NCBI GenBank assembly: GCA_905331475.1
Contig: CAJNYU010001442.1
Span: 1 to 64,000 of the forward strand
Direction: 5' to 3'
DNA: 64,000 bases
Source: Rotaria socialis
Lineage: Eukaryota; Rotifera; Eurotatoria; Philodinida; Philodinidae
Shown one piece after another: positions 52,636-63,895 of the stretch. Below the pieces are notes generated by a model. The model saw only the letters and a program-made list of their open reading frames with translations, was not told the DNA's origin and made no database searches. The translations under genes were made by a program, and so were the position numbers. Position 1 is the stretch's first letter. Every line of letters starts with the position of its first letter.

Positions 52636-55560
52636 CTAGAATGTTGAATTAAGAGACGAAATGATGACAGTAACTGCGACTAGTGATCTAAATATTAAAT
52701 ATAAATTCTCTATAAATGAAGTAATAACTTCATTTAAAAGAGACAAACAAAAATAGTGTGAATCTGTAGTTCATTCTTAATGGCACACATAATTCTGCTA
52801 TGACTTACATTTACAATCAATATTATCGTATCTATTTCTTTAAATCAACTTTTGAATGTCTTTCTTTTTTAAAGGATACTTTTATGTCCATTTGTGCCAC
52901 ATTTTCTAGCACCACACCTTTATAAAATGTATGGCTTATGTTTTGAATAATTGAAACTGTGTTCATAGTCACAAATATAGTATGAACACGACATATTGTT
53001 ATTTCAAATTCGAAAAAATATTTAACTTTGTGCATACAGATAAATCGAGATCCGTCGACGACCTAAAATTTTTACCAAAACCGACGCTCCGATAGCGAAG
53101 TGTGTGCCTGTAATCCATCTTTATAAAACTGATTATTAGTAATATATCTTCTTTTTCTTTGTTGATGATTTTTTTATAAAAAAAATCAAAAACAATTTTT
53201 ACTAACGAAGACAATTGTCTATGAAACAAGACGAAGATTTTAAACAAGGATGATGTTGCATTGACAAAATATGCAAGTTAAAAGAACTAGGTGAAAAGAA
53301 CAATGTCATATATCGCAGAACTGACATTAAACAAATAGAACGTAAGAGTGATTCAGTTTATCACTCCTCCAATATTTGAATTGGCACCTCAATATGGTTC
53401 GATGTTGATCAATTCTATTCACTAGCCTATAAATTTTATTTATAAATTTGAAGAAATTCATAGCTAACTGCTTCGTTTGATTTGCTGATAATTAATCATA
53501 CACCGATGCTTTCATAATGACCATGTGTGTCTAAAATCGACGATACCTATGGATCTTTTTCTAAAGGCAGATTTTATATTATTCTACAGTAGTAGTGCAT
53601 GTAATAATTTTCATGCGATATTTATATGTTACGAGCTTGAAGGAAAAAATCAAACAAGCACTCTCTGTCACAGACAGAAGACCTGTCGAAGCGGGGCGAA
53701 TGTGAACGCTTATGGATACACGGGATTATTAGATTTGTATTGAGAATGATTCCACTGTGTGTTTTCAAATGAATATCATTTAAGCATACCTAGAGGCGAC
53801 ACATGTCCTTCGTTGAGGTAGCCTCTAACAGAGAGCAACCAAGAAAGAAGAAAAATAATCAAAGACAATAAACTCCTTGATACTACCAAGAAGAGCATAT
53901 CTTCTAAAATATCATCATTAGAGAAAATGTTTTGAAAATTTGTGAATCATACTGAAGCCCTGTTAATTCGCTTTCATCTTTTCTATTTGGTTTTGGTTTT
54001 GCACTTGCGTAATATGAAAATAAATCGATTAAAATGAAGGATTCCCCATCAACACGATGCCTACGCATTTATTTTTGGCTTCATTTTGTTTTGGTATGTT
54101 GTAGTAACCTACTTGCGAGTCTCTACAAATCTATGTACGGTATATCGGTGTGGTATGTAGCAGTTATCTTTTAAAAGCTACTCTGTACACGATGAATACA
54201 TATTCAGGCGACAAGAAATAAAATATAATTTCTATGAAAATCATTTTTTACAAAATAACTGTAAAATCTGATGGATCGTAATATTCTCTCCCGCATGCTT
54301 TTAATGCAATAGATATGAGGCATACATTTTCTTTTGACACACTTTTAAGTCATAGACGAAATAGAGAATGGTCTGTATTTAATCACGCATCACAATGTCT
54401 CTGATATTTCAACCACTATAGACATGGTTACTACATGGATATTAATAATTTCGAAGTAATACATCCTAACAGTACAGAGAAAAAAACAACCGTTTGACAA
54501 TAATAGCAGATAAATGAAGCAAAAATAACAAGTCCATTAAATGTTAATAATCATTGATGCTTATCAATATCAATTCTATCGCTAGAGAATAATAATTTGA
54601 AATATATAGCAAAGTTCATATATCTAAACATGCTTTACATTATGCTGTTTTATACATGAAACAAACAAACACTTGACGTTGTAACTATGTCAATAAGAAC
54701 TATTTTCAATGACGATATTTCTATAGTAGTTGCCGTCGAAAATAGAACCCATTTGTTCTACTTTCATAAATAACATTATCTAAGTGCACGTTGAATTACA
54801 AGTAATACACACTGAAGGACTTCTGTCTTTTATAATTCGGGTATTAAATGACTAATTGTATGCGTACAAAGTGACTGTAATACATCTAGGTGCCGCACTC
54901 TCATCTTCAAGCAATTTATTTGCACCCTTAGAGGGACGGTATTTAAAGCTCACTTAAAGAGGAACTGTATATAATTTTTGATTAAAATCAGCAGTGCTGA
55001 GTTGACTGGTTATTTCAATAATTCCCACGAGTTATTCTTTTAATTTCAAGGATGGTATCAGTATTGTAAGTACTATCTGAAAACAATAGAAGCTCATAAC
55101 TTTTTCTAAATCTTTTAGGTCAATCACTTTAGCGCAGATCTCTGATAGAAGAAGTGACCTACATTTGAATTCTAAGAATCAGACAGGATAGTTGAGGTCT
55201 TAGATTTTAGACAACAAAAAAATAAAGGATTCATCGTTGTGCTGTTAGCAGGTGACATCTATTGGAGTATATAGATGTGATAGAAAACGAAACTAATTTA
55301 CTTTTCAGCAATTTGTCTCATAAGAAATATAAATTTAAAAAAATTCAAGATTTATTTTTTAAATCAACAGATTGATCACATACAGCTTTCATTTGATCCA
55401 ATTATTACCAAATCGAAATGAATGGTGAATTTTGCGTGAATGATGATTCTTACTTACTGACGAAAGTTTTCTTCTTATTACACTATATAGCATCAGTTTT
55501 TGTGTTTCAAAGAGCATTCATTTATTGTTTTAGTTATAATTTAGATTAAAACAAATAATC
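52636..55560. other. 2.9-kb gene-free region
   Basis: No exon, RNA gene or clear repeat family recognised. The FAU promoter and an acceptor (ATAATTTAG, ending 55544) about 16 bases before its ATG are at the right end. Confidence 0.45.
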
Positions 55561-56092
55561 ATGCAAATATTTGTTCGTGGTGCCGACGAGCTTGTGCCGC
55601 TCGAACTCGAAAAAGATGATACTGTACAAGATATTCGTGTTAGTTATATTTTTATTTATTCTGTTAATATGCATTAAATTCATTTTCTCTTCAGGAATAT
55701 ATTGCTGAAGAATACGATGTTGGTATGAATGATCTTGTCTTGAGTTACAATGGAACCCTTTTGAATGACGAACAAACAGTTGAACAATTCGGTCTCGTAT
55801 CTGGTTCAACAATCGATGCTACTATGAAATTATTCGGTGGTAAAGTCCATGGTTCACTGGCTCGTGCTGGTAAAGTTAAAGGTCAAACACCAAAGGTAAT
55901 AAAACTAACGTCTTTATTGAGGAAAAAGCAATAGGCATTATTTTTTCAATGTAGGTTGCTAAACAAGAAAAACGCAAGAAGAAAACCGGACGTGCAAAAC
56001 GTCGTCTTCAATACAAACAACGATTTGTTAACAAGGTTGCCAGCTTCGGTCGTCGTCGCGGTCCGAATTCAAATCAACAAGCTTCAACATAA
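55561..56092 (+). CDS. FAU: FAU: ubiquitin-like domain fused to ribosomal protein eS30
   Basis: Exons 55561-55638, 55695-55895 and 55955-56092 give 138 residues. The N-terminal ubiquitin-like domain ([20 protein letters not shown]) ends LFGG at 72-75, and the mature eS30 begins [20 protein letters not shown], with [18 protein letters not shown] and the arginine-rich tail. The fusion and the diglycine cleavage point are those of animal FAU. eS30 is a 40S subunit protein; the freed domain (FUBI) keeps it soluble before cleavage. ALG14 starts 189 bp downstream on the same strand. Confidence 0.97.
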
Positions 56093-56281
56093 GCATTGAA
56101 CGAAACGAAAACAACATCTTATATCTATTTAACTTTTGTATTTCATCATAAGAAAATTGAAAAATATCAGTTTTTGTTTTTGTTTTTAAAATAAAACATA
56201 ATCATTCACATCCGAAGTTAAAATATTTTCGTTCATCTAATTTCGTACTTTCTGTAGACTATAGAAGATCAGTGAACGAGT

Positions 56282-57064
56282 ATGATTCAAAAGAAAACCA
56301 TTCCAACATTAATTGTCCTGGGTTCTGGTAAGTGAAAATAATAATAATAATTCATAGAAGAATTCGATTATGATCATTAGGTGGTCACACGACGGAAATG
56401 TTTCGTCTATTATCAGGCACTGACATGAACGTATATAAACCAAGATATTATACTATTGCATCTACGGACAAAATGAGTAAAAAGAAAATGGATGAATTCG
56501 AACAGAATGTGAGCACGAATTAGCTTTTTGTTTTATTGAATGATAAAATACTGAAGAGAATTTTTCATATAAATATGCGCCTTTAGACTTTAGAAGATAT
56601 GAAAGTATCATTTATTAATCGAAGTCGCCATGTTGGTCAAAGTTATTTTAGTTCAGTTTTTACTACTCTTTGGGCATTTTTTACGGTTATTCCATTAGTT
56701 TATCGTATTAAACCTAAACTTGTAAGTTGATTAATGAGACTTGTCACTTGTGAAAATCTTGCTTTTTTTCTCAATTAGATTCTTGTCAATGGTCCTGGTA
56801 CATGCATTCCTATTGTTATTGCTACTCTCTTGTTATCAGTAATTACTTTTATTTTCCGTCTTTTAAAATATTTATTATTTTTTTGTATAGATTTTTTTTC
56901 TTATTGATCGACCGAAAATTGTTTTTGTTGAAAGTATTTGTCGTGTGGAATCGTTGTCGTTAACTGGAAAAATTCTTCAATATTTACCTGTGCATATTCT
57001 TGTGCAATGGCCACAATTATCTAAGCTGTATCCCAAAACTCAATATATTGGACGGCTTGTCTAA
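56282..57064 (+). CDS. ALG14: ALG14, UDP-GlcNAc transferase subunit
   Basis: Exons 56282-56327, 56381-56508, 56587-56721, 56779-56838 and 56891-57064 give 180 residues. Signature phrases in order: VLGSGGHTTEMFRLL, YYTIASTDKMS, RSRHVGQSYFSSVFTTLWAF, LVNGPGTCIPIVI, KIVFVESICRVESLSLTGKI, and HILVQWPQLSKLYPKTQYIG. ALG14 anchors ALG13 at the ER and together they add the second GlcNAc to dolichol-PP-GlcNAc. The usual N-terminal membrane anchor (about 30 residues) is absent from this start, which lies 28 bases after a TTTCTGTAG acceptor; either an upstream ATG is missed or the protein uses its internal hydrophobic stretches. Confidence 0.95.
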
Positions 57065-57904
57065 CGATTTATATATTCTTTATTACAACATATTCGAGAA
57101 TTTTATTTAATAAATAGTCATTAATATGTATTCATTAACAAAAAGAAGATTTTTGTCTAAAAAAAATGGAGTAAAATATGTATGGAATGGGAAATTGCTT
57201 GCTTGAATCAAAATTTCTGAATATTTATTGATTGAAACAAGATGTTTATGAAAATGAATCAATATAATACATTAGTACACTAAGAAAGCAATTGTTTTAT
57301 GATACTAAAGTACACGATTACCGATTTAAGTAGATGATACATTTAATTACTGAAGCGAAATTCTAAGCGTTTTCATATACATGATGATTTTCATCAAAGT
57401 ATAACTGTAATGTCGTCATTGAATCTTGTCTTCAGAACATGCACAGAAAATATCAAGCCGCAACCTATATGCTCTCAAAATTTTATAAAGACGAATATAC
57501 AATGTTTCCCGGACTTACAAACCTATTAATGAATTTCTATAATACCAGTGATCTACTTGAACGCGTTCATAAAGTTAGCTTAAATATATTTTATTATAGA
57601 CTATTGATGGACATATCTAATAAGAAATGCATTAGCTTTTTGATTATTCGAGTATCTGTTGTGCCAATACAAACCGATGGCAGAAGAAACAAAGTAAAGA
57701 ACGCAAAACAATGTACGATTTGCTTATTCATTTGAGTCGTAAATAATAAGCTGTTTTTGCTCGATAAATATTATCATATAGAAAAGAAAGAATCGATATC
57801 CGTTTCTTTAAACATAATCACTCACGTGCGACGAGCGATTTAATCAACGCACATTTGACTTCGACCAAAATAAAACACGCATTTTAATTGCAAGCTGGAT
57901 CGAT
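57065..57904. other. Intergenic with one possible exon
   Basis: 57439-57573 reads MHRKYQAATYMLSKFYKDEY and on to LLERVHK, protein-like and ending at a possible donor (GTTAGC), but with no recognised partner exons or family. Nothing else seen. Confidence 0.25.
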
Positions 57905-60294
57905 ATGGCTTCTTCAATTCCTATTCCTGAGAGAACTGCAGTATATGGTGATGCGAAGTAACTTGTCCTCGACAACAAAATTTGAATACTGTTATTTATT
58001 TGATATTCTAGTAGGCAGAGACATCGTAATTACAGGGAAAATGTTTCAGATAATTCATCAATAGAAAGGTCTAACACGATCAAGTATGTTTCTAGTGATA
58101 TTTTTCAAGTATACCTGAGTCAAGTTTTGTTTATTCATTTAAGTTTAAGAATGCTCACTTATGATGAGGGTATGACTTCAATACAATCATTCAAATCTTG
58201 TGATGAACCTATGAAAGAATCAAATGAGCAATCATCAATCGTTACAATTAATGTTAGTGGATGCCGATTTGTAACACATCTATTTACTCTGGAAAATTTT
58301 CCTGAAACACTTTTGGGTAATGCACGTAAAAGAACTGCTTTTTGGATTGAAGAACGAAAAGAATACTTTTTCGATCGAAATCGTGCTTGTTTCGAAAGTA
58401 TTCTCGGCTACTATCAATCAAATGGGCGCCTTCATCGACCAGATACAATAGAATTGGTTAAATTTCTCGAGGAAATTTCATTTTTTGAATTAGGTTCAAC
58501 CGCACGGGCCCAAGTTGTAAAACCGACAATTTTAAACAAACCAAAGAGTCAGCCAATGCCTAAAATGAAGTGTCGTAGAGTGATTTGGTGTCTTCTAGAA
58601 TATCCGCAATATTCAATGCTAGCTCGTGTGATAGATATTGTCACGATAATCGCAACTGTCCTTTCTTGTGTCGCATCAGCGATTGAAACGTTGCCAAACA
58701 TTATTAGTCGTCCAGTAGATATTTGCCGGGAACAAGCCAATCTTTCTCTTAACGAAACGCATGTTCCCATATGTTCAGCAATATACAGTTCAGTTTTTTT
58801 TATCATTCAAACTATTTGCGTTGGATATTTTACAATTGAGTTTCTTCTTCATTTGATTAGTACTCCATCTTACAAACGATATTTCTTGTCTGTTTTCACT
58901 TATATCGATTTAGCAGCTATAATCCCTTACTTCGTATCTTTGGGTATTATACTAAGCCATTCATACATAGATACAGGGCGCAATACGATGCTTTATATGG
59001 CCATTCTACGTTCACTACGTTTACTGCGAATATTAAAAATGTATCGACTTTTTCGACATTTGAAATCGCTGCGTGCCCTCGGTAGAACTTTGAAAGCATC
59101 TGTCGCCGACCTCGCTGGAGCACTTTGTGGTTTAATTATCTTTGCATTTCTGTTCGGAGCAGCAGCTTACTCTGCTGAAAATGAAACAAATCGGGAAGTG
59201 TTTGATTCGATTCCAAAAGCAACATATTGGGGAATCATCACAATTACAACTGTCGGGTAAGAAAAATACTAGTTTTCATTATAAACTTATAATGGATCAT
59301 TTCAACAGTTATGGAGATATGTATCCAATCACATTTACAGGCCGTATAATTGCTAGTTTATGTGCTTTATCAGGTGCAGCAATCATTGGCATGTTTGTTT
59401 CGGTTCTAGTCGATCGATATCAGCGTGCTTTTAATCAAAAGATGGATTCAATCGATCAACAAATGTCATCGACTGATACAAATGATGAAGAGCGGAATAT
59501 ATTGGAAGAATCCTCCCCAGGACGAACAATCCGATAGTCGGATCCTGTCGGATCCTAGCGGAAAAGTATCGGATTTTATTGGATCCGATGGGAATTCGTC
59601 GGAAGTTGGCGGCATCCATGGTAATGGNTCAATCATCGGTCATCAACTTTGAAATGTCTGAAATACTGACCCTTGAGCTCTTTCCTGAGACTTTTTTCGT
59701 TGATAAGATGTCTCCAGAGGCTACCCATTGATAATATGAGGTTTTAATATAGTATTGCCTCTATTGATACACATTCTGCACCCAGGACGAACAATCCGAT
59801 AGTCGGATCCTGTCGGATCCTAGCGGAAAAGTATCGGATTTTATTGGATCCGATGGGAATTCGTCGGAAGTTGGCGGAATCCTTGGTATTGGATTCCGAC
59901 AGGAAGTTGTCGGATGTCGGAAAATGCCTGAATGATCCGGATTCTGTCGGAACCCTAAAAACCCGACACTTTCCGACATCCGACAACTTCCTGTCGGAAT
60001 CCAATACCAAGGATTCCGACGACTTCCGACGCATTCCCATCGGATCCGATGGGGTGAGTTCGACCTGGGTCATCAGATACACAGCAAACAGATCAACAAT
60101 TATCAATGAGATCTAAACTTAATTTCTCTATTTCAATGAATGATGGCAATATCGATGATCATTTAGCAAATCAAATCGTTAGAGATTTGAACGAAAAAAT
60201 TATAGAATTACAACAAACTATTAACAGAGAAATCCAATTGCAAATTATTGACAATGATAACAACATCTGTACTCAATCGAGCACTGGTTCATGA
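57905..60294 (+). CDS. Shaker-type voltage-gated potassium channel, C-terminus interrupted
   Basis: Exons 57905-57957, 58012-58083, 58144-59256 and 59309 onward. As written the frame stops at 59537 (488 residues). T1/BTB domain from residue ~74 (IVTINVSGCRFVTHLFTLEN), S1-S3, S4 with regular arginines (ILRSLRLLRILKMYRLFRHL), pore FDSIPKATYWGIITITTVGYG with the TVGYGD filter at 411-416. S6 reads SGAAIIGMFVSVLVDRYQ and lacks the PVP kink of Shaker channels. The last exon is broken at 59515 by a foldback insertion. The text resumes at 60072 as SDTQQTDQQLSMRSKLNFS with a probable coiled coil to a TGA at 60292. Removing the insertion and one TC restores one frame of 555 codons. The exon 3 acceptor could also be 6 bases later. 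Confidence 0.88.
59516..60069. mobile_element. GGATCC/GTCGGA-rich foldback element in the potassium channel gene
   Basis: Ends are inverted: CCCAGGACGAAC on the left and the complement of CCCAGGTCGAAC on the right, with TC on both outer sides as a possible 2-bp target duplication. The right half is a strong palindrome (GGATTCCGACAGGAAGTTGT and its complement around 59900-60020). The first ~112 bases recur at 59783, so there is a partial tandem copy, with an N at 59628 and ~150 bp of unrelated filler. No transposase is encoded; open frames across it are by-products. Confidence 0.75.
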
Positions 60295-60341
60295 TTCGAC
60301 ACAGCTTTCAGCGATAGAAATAGAAAAAACTTCAATTAACC

Positions 60342-60394
60342 AGGGTGTGGGTGTGGATGTGAAGTATCGAATACCAACACCCACACCCACACCT
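60342..60394. repeat. Inverted telomere-like hairpin
   Basis: Left arm AGGGTGTGGGTGTGG, right arm CCAACACCCACACCCACACC, spacer about 17 bp. The cleanest hairpin of this kind in the window; it lies 48 bp past the original stop of the potassium channel. Confidence 0.8.
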
Positions 60395-60480
60395 CAAGAT
60401 ACTTTTTGTTCTTGTGAGATTTCAGTCGAGATTTTTGCATGTAACACACAGCTATGTAGAGTTCCGCACAACTATTTGGT

Positions 60481-60740
60481 CTATACTGTAGCTATTTGAT
60501 CTTTGCTGTACGTATTCATAGTACCCCTTATCTACTTTATCGTTGCTGTAGCTATTCATAGTACACTTTACCTACTTTCTCGCTTCTGTAGCTATTTAAT
60601 TCTCTCACAGCTATTTGATCTTCACTGTAGCTATTCATATAGTACTCCTTACCTACTTTCTCGCTTCTGTAGCTATTTAATTCTCTCACAGCTATTTAAT
60701 CTTTACTGTAGCTATTTGATGATTCACTATAGCTATTTAA
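60481..60740. repeat. Tandem repeat with CTGTAGCTATT motif
   Basis: A ~100-bp unit with ACTGTAGCTATTCATAGTAC, CTTACCTACTTTCTCGCTTC and TCTCTCACAGCTATTTGATC is repeated about two and a half times, the CTGTAGCTATT core recurring every 25-40 bp. Not coding. Confidence 0.75.
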
Positions 60741-60889
60741 AATGCTATGTAGCTGTGGAAACTGCAACTCATTAAATATAGAGCGAGATTCGCATGACTT
60801 GAATTTTTTTCAACGTATGAGAGTTTGCATAGTATTTCTGTACTATTTGAATTTGAAGAGATTTGTATGTGTAAGGTGGTTGACCGTCA

Positions 60890-60990
60890 TAATGTCGAAA
60901 GAAAAAATGTTGAAAGTAGAAGTGTCGAAAGAAGGAAGAGGAAAAATATCGAAAGGACAAATGTTGAAAGGAAAAATGTCGAAAAAATTA
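60890..60990. repeat. Short tandem repeat ATGTCGAAAGGAAAA
   Basis: About seven degenerate copies of a ~15-bp unit (ATGTCGAAAGAAAAA, ATGTTGAAAG and so on). It keeps a frame open by composition, so the open frames here are not evidence of a gene. Confidence 0.75.
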
Positions 60991-61173
60991 TATTGACATG
61001 AAACATTGTCAGTTAGTATTTTAGAGAATGGTAAATAATATAGTGCATGTTTTTTGTATGAAATTAAGCTGGAATGTTAAGGGTGAGAAAAGTTCTTTTT
61101 AAATATATCATTTTTTCACGAGCTTCACGAACCTCAAGTTTTTCTTTTCCTGAAAGATGACTATGATTGCCAA

Positions 61174-61837
61174 TAGAGGTGGACCATTTTTTTTAGCGGA
61201 ACTTAATTAATGAAAAACATTAACATTAATTTTAAAATTAATGTTTTCATTAATCATTAATATTAATGTCAATGTTCTTGAATGATATTAACGGTTAAAG
61301 GAAACATTCACCATTAGTATGAATAGTAATGTTTTCGTTAATATTCGGGATTTATATTTTCGTTAATCTTTAATATTAATGTTAATGTTTTCATGAAAAC
61401 ATTAATTTTTTCCTATTACTGAATTAGGCTTTTCTAAGGAAACATTATCTACAATTATTAATCAATTAACTGATCTTAATAGCTAATGTTTTTTTCCGAA
61501 AGTGTCAATTACTTAATATGGAAAGTTATAATGCTTTCATGAAAACATTAACCATTAATATTAATGATTAATGCAAATATAATCCCTAATATTAACGAAA
61601 ACGTTACTATTCATACTAATGGTGAATGTTTCCGTTAACCGTTAATATCATTCAAGAACATTGACATTAATATTAATGATTAATGAAAACATTAATTTTA
61701 AAATTAATGTTAATGTTTTTCATTAATCATTAATATTAATGAATTAAGTTTTTCTCAGAAAACATTAAGCATTAATATTAATGGTTAATGAGAAACATTA
61801 GCATTAATATAAAATTAATGTTAATGGCCCAGCCCTA
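61174..61837. mobile_element. AT-rich foldback element with hAT-like ends
   Basis: Ends TAGAGGTGGACCA (61174) and TGGCCCAGCCCTA (to 61837) are imperfect inverted repeats. Inside, long arms are complementary, for example AACATTCACCATTAGTATGA (61303-61322) against TCATACTAATGGTGAATGTT (61611-61630). ATTAATGTTAATG motifs fill the interior. The ends resemble those of the element at 2611-2982, but no 8-bp duplication is evident, so it may be older. Confidence 0.65.
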
Positions 61838-61844
61838 GCCCACG

Positions 61845-62130
61845 TCGACTAATCCAACGACGAATTCCATCTGATCCTATAGCATTCTACTAACCGAGGA
61901 AATTCAATTGGATTCTGGCTATCGGAATTATTGACCAATCTGACGGGAGAATTTAAAAAAATTATCACAATTCTATTTAGCGCAAAAAAGCTTCCTAGAG
62001 GTTAGCTATAGCAGACTTTTTTTGGCGTATCGGATTCCGATCCTATGGATCCGAAACTCGGAATCCGTCGATTCTAGTGACTTTTCATATAAGATCCGAG
62101 GTAGCCCGTTTCCAGGTCGGATTGGATCCA
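61845..62130. repeat. Degenerate relative of the GTCGGA-rich element
   Basis: Scattered GGATCC, TCGGAATCC and GATTCCGATCC pieces resemble the element in the potassium channel gene but are too decayed to bound. Confidence 0.35.
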
Positions 62131-62181
62131 GTTGTAGGAATGAACGACATGGATAGTTAAATCAAAACAATGCCTACCATC

Positions 62182-62250
62182 TTGAGGGTGTCGGTATTGA
62201 TATATATCATACACACAGTCACATGCCAACACACCCAGACCCACACCCTA
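62182..62250. repeat. Inverted telomere-like pair
   Basis: TTGAGGGTGTCGGT on the left and CACACCCAGACCCACACCCTA on the right, spacer about 35 bp. Confidence 0.55.
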
Positions 62251-62465
62251 TTTAGTGAAAACTGGTTATAATTTGAGATTTGGCACGACCTCGGATATGC
62301 GAGGACATTCATAAAAGCATTCAGTTTCTATTTATGGTAAAAAAGCATAGTCAACTAAAAGTAAAGGTGATTTATCAAAAAAAGGTTATGAAGATGAAGG
62401 AGGACAGATACTGAACGCAATAAAAGGCACGCTAATTGGTTTTCTCTATCATAGTGTAATATCGT

Positions 62466-62957
62466 CTAATTCCACTGAATCATATGAACGTCTGTGCAGA
62501 CAACATCTCTTCCAAGATTGCCCTTGACAAGACTGGTAAATTCATTTAAATTGAGTACCTTATCACAATTTGTGTCGTAACGACGAATCATTGTAGGCAG
62601 TGTATCACAAGTTGCACCAGGCATAATAGCAGGTATCACTTTTGCTAATTCCGCCGTATCAAGAGTACCTGAACCATCAGCATCCAGAATAGCAAATGCT
62701 TGACGTATATCAGAGTCGGATGCCTTAGAACCCATCATAATAACTTGCACAACTTTCATGAAATTCTGCTGCGAGATTGCATGTCGAGGCGCACAAGAAA
62801 TAAAACGATTAAAGCAATCTGTCGGTAATGATACGGAACGGGTACCCACTTGGCCACTCTGAGACGTATAACTGTATTGATATTCATACTGATACGAATA
62901 CGACTGCGAATGCGAATGCGATGTCGAATGCGAATAACTAGAACTGCTGTAAGACAT
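62466..62957 (-). CDS. EF-hand calcium-binding protein with Ser/Tyr/His-rich N-terminus
   Basis: ATG at 62957 gives 163 residues. The first ~35 are low complexity (SYSSSSYSHSTSHSHSQSYS and Tyr/Gln runs). Two EF-hands follow: loop DADGSGTLDTAE, a fully canonical 12-residue site, and DTNCDKVLNLNE, which has the D-x-N/D-x-D-x-x-L-x-x-x-E ligands but Lys where Gly is usual. A helix pair before them (SLPTDCFNRFISCA, HAISQQNFMKVVQV) may be a degenerate first hand. It would act as a small calcium sensor or buffer. The upstream in-frame extension crosses an N and a C-run, so the internal ATG is preferred. Confidence 0.8.
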   Translation of the reverse strand: MSYSSSSYSHSTSHSHSQSYSYQYEYQYSYTSQSGQVGTRSVSLPTDCFNRFISCAPRHAISQQNFMKVVQVIMMGSKASDSDIRQAFAILDADGSGTLDTAELAKVIPAIMPGATCDTLPTMIRRYDTNCDKVLNLNEFTSLVKGNLGRDVVCTDVHMIQWN

Positions 62958-63031
62958 TTGCTTTATGAAACACGATCTGAAAGGAGTGTTAAAGTGTATA
63001 TAGGTAGACAATTGCCCCCCCCCCGTCNTTG

Positions 63032-63136
63032 TGCGCTTGAAGCGTCGTTTGCCTCTCTCATCTTCAATGAAGGATCTCAACTCTCGTATACGAAAGATTG
63101 GAAGTTCATCATTTCTCTTTCACTCCGCCCATCACA
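63032..63136 (+). repeat. Inverted repeat, left arm
   Basis: 105 bp beginning GCGCTTGAAGCGTCGTTTGC and ending CACTCCGCCCATCACAC. Its reverse complement is at 63896-64000 with no mismatch that I could find. It starts four bases after the N at 63028. Confidence 0.85.
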
Positions 63137-63895
63137 CCCAGACGTAACAGACACCAATGTAGCTATTACATATTATGCAACTATTTTATTGATACCGTTG
63201 CGTACAAAGCACCGAGAATTATGTTTTTAGAGCAAAATTGATATGATGTTCTCCTTCCTAAACGAAATCTTTTTCCTCCTGCACTATACTGAAATATGAA
63301 ATAACAATAGATTTATCGTGCTTCACACCTTAAATCCATTTAGAGATTTCGTTAATAGCTTTCTTTATATTATTCTGAAAAAGAAATCAAAAAGAATTTG
63401 ATCTGCCACTTGTTGATTTATGGAGACTAATGTTTTTTTTTCGTCTAATTTCTGTAGAATGAGGAACACCAACAAACATATGCACTGATGTAGAGTTCGC
63501 GTAAGATAGCCAATGTTTCAACTGCTAAAATGAAGAGTTGGACGCTAAAAATTATTATAGTCTTCTTTTTATTTTCACACGAAGTAATACAGTAATAGAT
63601 TTCAAAAGCTAAGGAAAACAAAATTTTTATCATGGAATCATCTGAATTTTCATCAAATCCGTATCGTACACCAACCAAAGATCGTTTTTTATCCGAGATT
63701 TATTTTTTCATTGAAGGGTTTGAATCAAGTCCTCCAGTCAGGGGTTAGCCCATAACAACTTTCAATATTGTGGGCTGGAAAATCAGAAATTATTTTCATA
63801 AGAAATATGTTGAAACTATGATAGAAGTAGCTGAAGGTAGGCTGTATCTACTTTTCTCAAGAGCTAAACTCTAAGCTGTAACTAAAAATCGTCGA

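Noticed and set aside
59425-60116. Several Ser/Arg/Asp-rich frames across the foldback element
   Set aside because: They arise from GTCGGATCC-type repeats and their complements on both strands, not from genes.
60742-60996. 84-codon frame ending in a Lys/Glu-rich repeat
   Set aside because: Its second half is the 15-bp tandem repeat, which keeps any multiple-of-three frame open.
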